64,000 nucleotides of DNA. Origin: Desemzia sp045528445. GTDB lineage: Bacteria > Bacillota > Bacilli > Lactobacillales > Carnobacteriaceae. Numbering within the stretch: position 1 is the first letter of the stretch; every line of letters begins with the position of its first letter. The translations under genes were made by a program, and so were the position numbers. The notes beneath the pieces were generated by a model. It searched no databases. It had not been told where the DNA came from and worked only from the letters and a program-made list of their open reading frames with translations. The stretch lies in NCBI RefSeq assembly GCF_045528445.1, contig NZ_JBGQQU010000007.1:1-64000 (forward strand). Direction: 5' to 3'. This document shows, one piece after another, positions 60,239 to 64,000 of the stretch.

Positions 60239-60568
60239 TTAGAAACGTTCAAATTGTTCGATCGGCATCACGAACACCGTAGCTCCACCGACTTCTACTT
60301 CAACTGGATAAGGAAAACTAGTCTCCATTGAAACATCAAAACTGGTTGGAGGAAGCATGTATTGTTCTCTTGCAGAACAATTTTCGCGAATAATGTCCAA
60401 TACCTCATCCACTCTTGCTTCTTCTACCCCAACAATAAACGTAGTATTTCCAGCTTTTAAAAAGCCGCCAGTTGTAGACAATTTCGTTGCACGAATCCCT
60501 TTATCTACAAATACATTTGATAAACGGTTTCCATCTTTATCTTGAACGATCGCTAAAATAAGTTTCAT
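60239..60568 (-). CDS. darA: PII-like c-di-AMP receptor DarA/PstA
   Basis: A 109-aa PII-fold protein (YaaQ). The core MKLILAIVQDKDGNRLSNVFVDKGIRATKLSTTGGFLKAGNTTFIVGVE (residues 1-49) contains the nucleotide-binding segments FRATK/TTGGFL described for DarA and PstA; the B-loop is short as in that family. It binds cyclic di-AMP; downstream targets are unknown. Conserved position tmk-darA-holB. GAGAGGG upstream of ATG 60568. Confidence 0.95.
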   Translation of the reverse strand: MKLILAIVQDKDGNRLSNVFVDKGIRATKLSTTGGFLKAGNTTFIVGVEEARVDEVLDIIRENCSAREQYMLPPTSFDVSMETSFPYPVEVEVGGATVFVMPIEQFERF

Positions 60569-60581
60569 CAGTAACCCTCTC

Positions 60582-61232
60582 CTACTCTATCTTAAAATGG
60601 TTAGTTATTTTTTCTATAATGGTATTATAGCAAACCTCAACAACTTGGTTTAGTTCTTGATCAGCATCGATCATTGTGATTCTCTCGGGATTTAAGTCGG
60701 CAAGCTTCAGATAAGCTTCACGAACTTTTTCGTGAAATTCTAATTTTTCTTGGTCCAAACGGTCAAATTGACGTTCTTCTTTTCCTTTATGGATCCGCTC
60801 TAAACCAACCTCAGCTTCAATATCTAAATAAAGGGTAAAGTCAGGCTCAATATCATTTGTCGCAAATCGATTGATTGAAGCAACTTCTTCCATTCCGATT
60901 CCACGAGCATAACCTTGATAAGCAAGAGAGCTGTCTACGAAACGATCACACAAAACAATTTCATTTCGTTCCAAGGCTGGAAGAATCTTTTCCGTTAAAT
61001 GTTGTCTTCTGCCCGCAGCGTATAACAATGCTTCCGTTCGAATATCCATTTCTGTGTGTTCAGGGTCTAAAATAAGCTCTCGAATTTTTTCAGCGATCCG
61101 ACTGCCGCCTGGTTCTCTTGTAGACAATATGTGCTGCTCCAAAGTTTGTTCTAATCTTGGAAGCAATTCCTTAATGACACTCGTTTTGCCAGCCCCATCC
61201 GGACCTTCTATGGTAATAAAGATTCCCTTCAA
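60582..61232 (-). CDS. tmk: Thymidylate kinase
   Basis: A 216-aa kinase converting dTMP to dTDP. P-loop IEGPDGAGKTSVIKEL (8-23), dTMP-binding DRFVDSSLAYQGYARGIG (about 95-112) and a lid region ERIHKGKEERQ. It starts at TTG 61232 with GAGGGG upstream. It lies 13 bp before darA. Confidence 0.96.
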   Translation of the reverse strand: MKGIFITIEGPDGAGKTSVIKELLPRLEQTLEQHILSTREPGGSRIAEKIRELILDPEHTEMDIRTEALLYAAGRRQHLTEKILPALERNEIVLCDRFVDSSLAYQGYARGIGMEEVASINRFATNDIEPDFTLYLDIEAEVGLERIHKGKEERQFDRLDQEKLEFHEKVREAYLKLADLNPERITMIDADQELNQVVEVCYNTIIEKITNHFKIE

Positions 61233-61292
61233 CTTTAAAAACCCCTCAATCTTTTATCTTATTATCATTATACTGTATCTAAGCGTTTCAGT

Positions 61293-62726
61293 CTAACTGA
61301 ATTCTTTGACAGAATAAATAGATAGACAATTATTTTTGTCTAGTCCCACAACGCGGTGTTTTTTATCTAAACTCATCTGCAAACTGACAATATCCGCTGA
61401 CAGAATCCTTTGTCCTTTCAATACTAACGGAATCCCTGGAGGATACGGCGTAATATTTTGAGCAGCAATTTCGCCTTCACTTTCTGCTAAAGGTACTTTT
61501 TTTACAGCAGCTTTTTTCTGCTTCGCATACCCCATCTCTAAACTAGTTAACACGGGATAGTCAAAGTTCTGCTCCATTTTTTGCGCCTTTTCGTTAGGCA
61601 CTCCTCGCGGCAAATGGAGTTCTTGAGTTGTTTTCAAAGAAACTTCGTCAGCTTTCAATAGTGGAAAAGTCAATAAAACAGCTTCAGGATCATTTTTTTC
61701 TGGATAAAGCCCTTGTTCTTCCAACAGCTGCGCCAACTGATCCCCGTTATGGTCAGGCCAGTGTACTCTTCCTTTTAGAGGATCATCGCTTTGCCAAAAC
61801 TCCAATCCGCTTTCTTTGAACAACTCAATCCACCGATTGCGAGAAGCAAATGTCTCTTGCAAATCTTCTGCTGTAAATTGCGACAAGAAATAGCGAGCGT
61901 ATTCCAGGCTTTGCATCAATAAATAAGAGGGGCTGCTCGACTGCAGCATATGCAAATAATGCTTTATATTTTGGTGTATTTGCTTAGGAAGCTGTTTTCC
62001 AATGTGCAAATATCCTGTTTGCGTTAGGGCAGGCAGCATCTTATGAGCAGACTGCACTACCACGTCTGCCTCTTGGTCTAATGCAGAAAGCGGGAATGGT
62101 GCACCTAGCGTGAAGTGAGCACCATGCGCTTCATCTACCAATACGATCGCTCCTTGCTGATGAGCGTAATCCATTACCTCTTTCAATTCAGCAGTTTGGC
62201 CATTATAAGAAGGATACGTCAAAATAAGTGCTTTTATGGAATCCGCTTTTTCAAATCCTGAGCGAATGTGAAGAAAGTCCCAACCTACAGCTTCCTTTTT
62301 CTCCGCTTGATAAGTAGGGGTAATAAAAATAGGTTCAGCCTCTGCCAACTCTAAAGCATGAATAACCGACTGGTGGCAGGAGCGATCGACCAATACCGCA
62401 TCCCCTCTCGATATTGTTCCTAAAACCATCGCCAAATTTCCTACAGTAGAGCCGTTGATCAAATAGTAGCTTTGCTCGCTGTTATAGAAATCTGTCAGCA
62501 AATCCTGACTTTCTTTCAATACGCCCTCTGCTTCGTGCAAATAGTCCAAGCCGGATACTTCGGTTTGATCCATTGCCAATACCTGCTTCATGCAAGATTC
62601 CGCAGGCCAATTTACCCCATTCTTGTGTCCAGGAACATGAAAAGAAACTTTTTCCTGTTGGAGATGACTTTGCAATGCACAAAAAAGAGGACGGCGTTGT
62701 TGTTGAATACGTTTCTCTTGCTTCAC
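61293..62726 (-). CDS. PLP-dependent Orn/Lys/Arg decarboxylase family protein (YaaO-like)
   Basis: A 477-aa fold type I PLP enzyme. HVPGHKNG (about 32-39), STVGNLAMVLG, VDEAHGAHF (Asp binding the pyridine) and the Schiff-base Lys in VQSAHKMLPALTQTGYL (about 220). The Bacillus counterpart YaaO has no settled substrate; arginine or lysine decarboxylation is possible. The C-terminal domain is shorter than in the large inducible decarboxylases. The start is GTG 62726, with GGAGG nine bases upstream. Conserved recR-yaaL-yaaO-tmk position. Confidence 0.9.
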   Translation of the reverse strand: MKQEKRIQQQRRPLFCALQSHLQQEKVSFHVPGHKNGVNWPAESCMKQVLAMDQTEVSGLDYLHEAEGVLKESQDLLTDFYNSEQSYYLINGSTVGNLAMVLGTISRGDAVLVDRSCHQSVIHALELAEAEPIFITPTYQAEKKEAVGWDFLHIRSGFEKADSIKALILTYPSYNGQTAELKEVMDYAHQQGAIVLVDEAHGAHFTLGAPFPLSALDQEADVVVQSAHKMLPALTQTGYLHIGKQLPKQIHQNIKHYLHMLQSSSPSYLLMQSLEYARYFLSQFTAEDLQETFASRNRWIELFKESGLEFWQSDDPLKGRVHWPDHNGDQLAQLLEEQGLYPEKNDPEAVLLTFPLLKADEVSLKTTQELHLPRGVPNEKAQKMEQNFDYPVLTSLEMGYAKQKKAAVKKVPLAESEGEIAAQNITPYPPGIPLVLKGQRILSADIVSLQMSLDKKHRVVGLDKNNCLSIYSVKEFS

Positions 62727-62759
62727 AACTTTCACCCTCCTTATTTTTTCTTATTCTAT

Positions 62760-62990
62760 TTAGTATTTCCCTGTCAAATCGCCTTTGATTTTACGTTCTC
62801 TGGCTTCTTTGAACAGGTAAAAATATTTCGCTTCCGCCAATTTAGTTTGCGCGAATAATTGCCCATCTTTCTCAATAGAAGAACGTTCGATTCTTTTAGA
62901 CATCTCCCAATCTTCTCTCAACTTTTTCATTAGGAGCAATAAAGAATCATCGTATTCTTTGCGTAATCGATATTTTTTCTTCCATCCCAT
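62760..62990 (-). CDS. yaaL: DUF2508 family protein YaaL
   Basis: A 76-aa basic, fully helical protein (MGWKKKYRLRKEYDDSLLLL...YFYLFKEARERKIK), the YaaL family of unknown function, always found near recR. It is separated from recR by two copies of the palindromic repeat. Confidence 0.88.
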   Translation of the reverse strand: MGWKKKYRLRKEYDDSLLLLMKKLREDWEMSKRIERSSIEKDGQLFAQTKLAEAKYFYLFKEARERKIKGDLTGKY

Positions 62991-63032
62991 TTTATTTCCA
63001 ACTTTCTGAACAAATCAAGGGTTGACTCTGCT

Positions 63033-63160
63033 TTTTAGACGCGTTGCGCAAGGCAGACTCTCTATGATTTCATTTTCTCTTTTTGTTGGGAAAAACCACC
63101 CAACTAAAAGAGAAAAGTAAACTCTATGAGAGTCTAAACGCCCAACTCCACGCTCTGCTC
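63033..63160 (-). repeat. Intercistronic palindromic repeat, copy H
   Basis: Inner arms (plus strand) TTTTCTCTTTTTGTTGGG and CCCAACTAAAAGAGAAAA, outer arms CAGACTCTCTATGA / CTATGAGAGTCT. Head-to-tail with copy I. Confidence 0.85.
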
Positions 63161-63286
63161 TTTAGACGAGCTACGCAGAGCAGGATTCCTATGATTTCGA
63201 TTTTTTCTTTTTATTGGGAAAAACACCCAATGAAAAGAAAAAAGTCGAACTCTACGGAACCCTAAGCGCTCTGCTCCGCTCTCTTA
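63161..63286 (-). repeat. Intercistronic palindromic repeat, copy I
   Basis: On the minus strand it starts at the TAA stop codon of recR (TAAGAGAGCGGAGC). Inner arms (plus strand) TTTTTTCTTTTTATTGGG and CCCAATGAAAAGAAAAAA; outer arms GCAGAGCAGGATTCC / GGAACCCTAAGCGCTCTGC. Confidence 0.85.
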
Positions 63287-63880
63287 TATTTCGCGGCGTC
63301 CTTCTACGGCTTTCATTAACGTGATTTCATCGGCGTATTCGATATCGCTGCCGACAGATAATCCATGAGCCAATCGGGTAACTTTGATACCGGCCGGTTT
63401 GATCAAACGCGACAAGTAAGTGGCTGTCGCTTCTCCTTCAGCGGTGGCGTTGGTAGCCAAAATCACTTCCTGTACTTCATCAGACTGCAGTCTCTTCAAT
63501 AAAGAAGGGATATTGATATCTTCAGGGCCTGTCCCTTCGATAGGAGATAAAATACCATGCAATACATGGTACAAACCATTGTAGTCTCTTACCTTTTCAA
63601 TTGAGATCACATCTTTTGCATCTTCCACAACTAAAATCATGCTGCGATCACGAGCTTTATCCTGGCAAATCTCACAAGGATCTCCTTGAGTGATATGCCC
63701 ACAAATAGAACAATAGTGCAAATCACGTTTAGCGCTGATCAAAGCTTTTGCAAAATCAGTGACGTCATCTTCATTCATTGAAAGAGTGTAAAAAGCTAAT
63801 CGAGCAGCTGTTTTCGCACCAATTCCGGGTAATTTCATAAAACTATCCATTAATTTTGATATCGGTTCAGGATATTGCAT
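63284..63880 (-). CDS. recR: Recombination protein RecR
   Basis: A 198-aa DNA-binding protein of the RecFOR pathway. Helix-hairpin-helix KLPGIGAKTAARLAFY (about 16-31), zinc finger CSICGHITQGDPCEICQD (about 57-74) and Toprim domain with LVVEDAKDVISIE and TNATAEGEATATYLSRL. The start is ATG 63880 with AAGGAA upstream, six codons inside the longest frame. Follows ybaB, as usual. Confidence 0.97.
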   Translation of the reverse strand: MQYPEPISKLMDSFMKLPGIGAKTAARLAFYTLSMNEDDVTDFAKALISAKRDLHYCSICGHITQGDPCEICQDKARDRSMILVVEDAKDVISIEKVRDYNGLYHVLHGILSPIEGTGPEDINIPSLLKRLQSDEVQEVILATNATAEGEATATYLSRLIKPAGIKVTRLAHGLSVGSDIEYADEITLMKAVEGRREI

Positions 63881-63919
63881 GTCCATTTCCTTCCTCATTT
63901 ACAAACTTTTGTTTCCTTT

Positions 63920-63947
63920 AAAAAAGGGATCCCGCAACGGCATCCCA
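63920..63947 (-). terminator. Possible hairpin between ybaB and recR
   Basis: GGGAT, loop, ATCCC followed by six T on the minus strand. The stem is only five base pairs, so weak. Confidence 0.35.
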
Positions 63948-63973
63948 TTTCCTGCTTCATTTTAATCTTGCTG

Positions 63974-64000
63974 TTAGAATCCTGGCATACCTTTAGTGTA
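63974..64000 (-). CDS. ybaB: YbaB/EbfC nucleoid-associated protein, last residues only
   Basis: The minus strand reads Tyr-Thr-Lys-Gly-Met-Pro-Gly-Phe-stop, running in from beyond the window. A YTxGMPGF-like end just upstream of recR is what YbaB/EbfC would give in the conserved dnaX-ybaB-recR order. Only eight residues are visible. Confidence 0.7.
   Translation of the reverse strand, partial: YTKGMPGF

Overview
The window looks like ordinary chromosome from a low-GC Gram-positive of the order Lactobacillales. Gene content and order (acpS-alr-mazEF, murA-rho-rpmE, rpoE delta, recR-yaaL-tmk-darA-holB-yabA-rsmI, AdhE, T-boxes, ECF vitamin transporters) suggest Carnobacterium or a close relative; that name is an inference, made without a database search. 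I see no prophage, plasmid, CRISPR array or recognisable defence system.

Layout. 1-361 is the 5' end of a 16S rRNA gene on the minus strand with a consensus promoter. 0.9-5.5 kb holds an O-methyltransferase, a CBS-ACT c-di-AMP receptor, a queuosine-precursor transporter behind a preQ1 riboswitch, and acpS-alr-mazE-mazF. 5.6-17.5 kb, all minus strand, holds the cshA helicase with a structured leader, murF, ddl, rpmE2, rho, murA, fba, rpoE and a DUF1934 gene. 17.7-22.2 kb, plus strand, holds lipL, an HD hydrolase, two Cof phosphatases and ohr. 22.3-29.1 kb holds a NUDIX gene, folT behind a tetrahydrofolate riboswitch, two tandem Met T-boxes driving metNIQ, and an M20 peptidase. 29.3-37.8 kb holds B12-dependent nrdJ with paired NrdR boxes, mgsA facing a DJ-1/PfpI gene, a FUSC-like membrane protein, an acyl-CoA dehydrogenase-like gene and a DUF4349 lipoprotein. 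38-43 kb holds an ABC-F ATPase and proB-proA-FAD oxidoreductase. 43.7-50.9 kb is a minus-strand Ugp-type ABC transporter with a metallo-beta-lactamase-fold hydrolase and a cytoplasmic metallophosphoesterase. 51-64 kb holds a lipoprotein, mscL, adhE and the rsmI-to-recR housekeeping block, ending in the last codons of ybaB.

The most unusual material is non-coding. (1) An ERIC-like family of about 125-bp palindromic repeats has seven full-length or near-full-length copies plus two partial or short forms at four loci (13.0, 24.8, 27.6 and 63.0 kb). All sit between co-directional genes, begin at or within a few bases of an upstream stop codon or terminator, share the orientation of the flanking genes, and have hairpin arms that differ between copies yet stay complementary. 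(2) A 491-bp ORF-free element at 34528-35018 has perfect 19-bp terminal inverted repeats, a perfect 9-bp target duplication and a branched internal fold. (3) Two candidate small RNAs on either side of the acyl-CoA dehydrogenase gene present the same CCUCCAA anti-Shine-Dalgarno loop on different, co-varying stems; a third C-rich candidate lies at 33.2 kb. (4) Two unrelated families of about 52-bp tandem repeats lie at 23.8 and 43.4 kb.

Regulation readable from sequence covers queuosine precursor, folate, methionine and deoxynucleotide supply, each through a dedicated element next to its gene.
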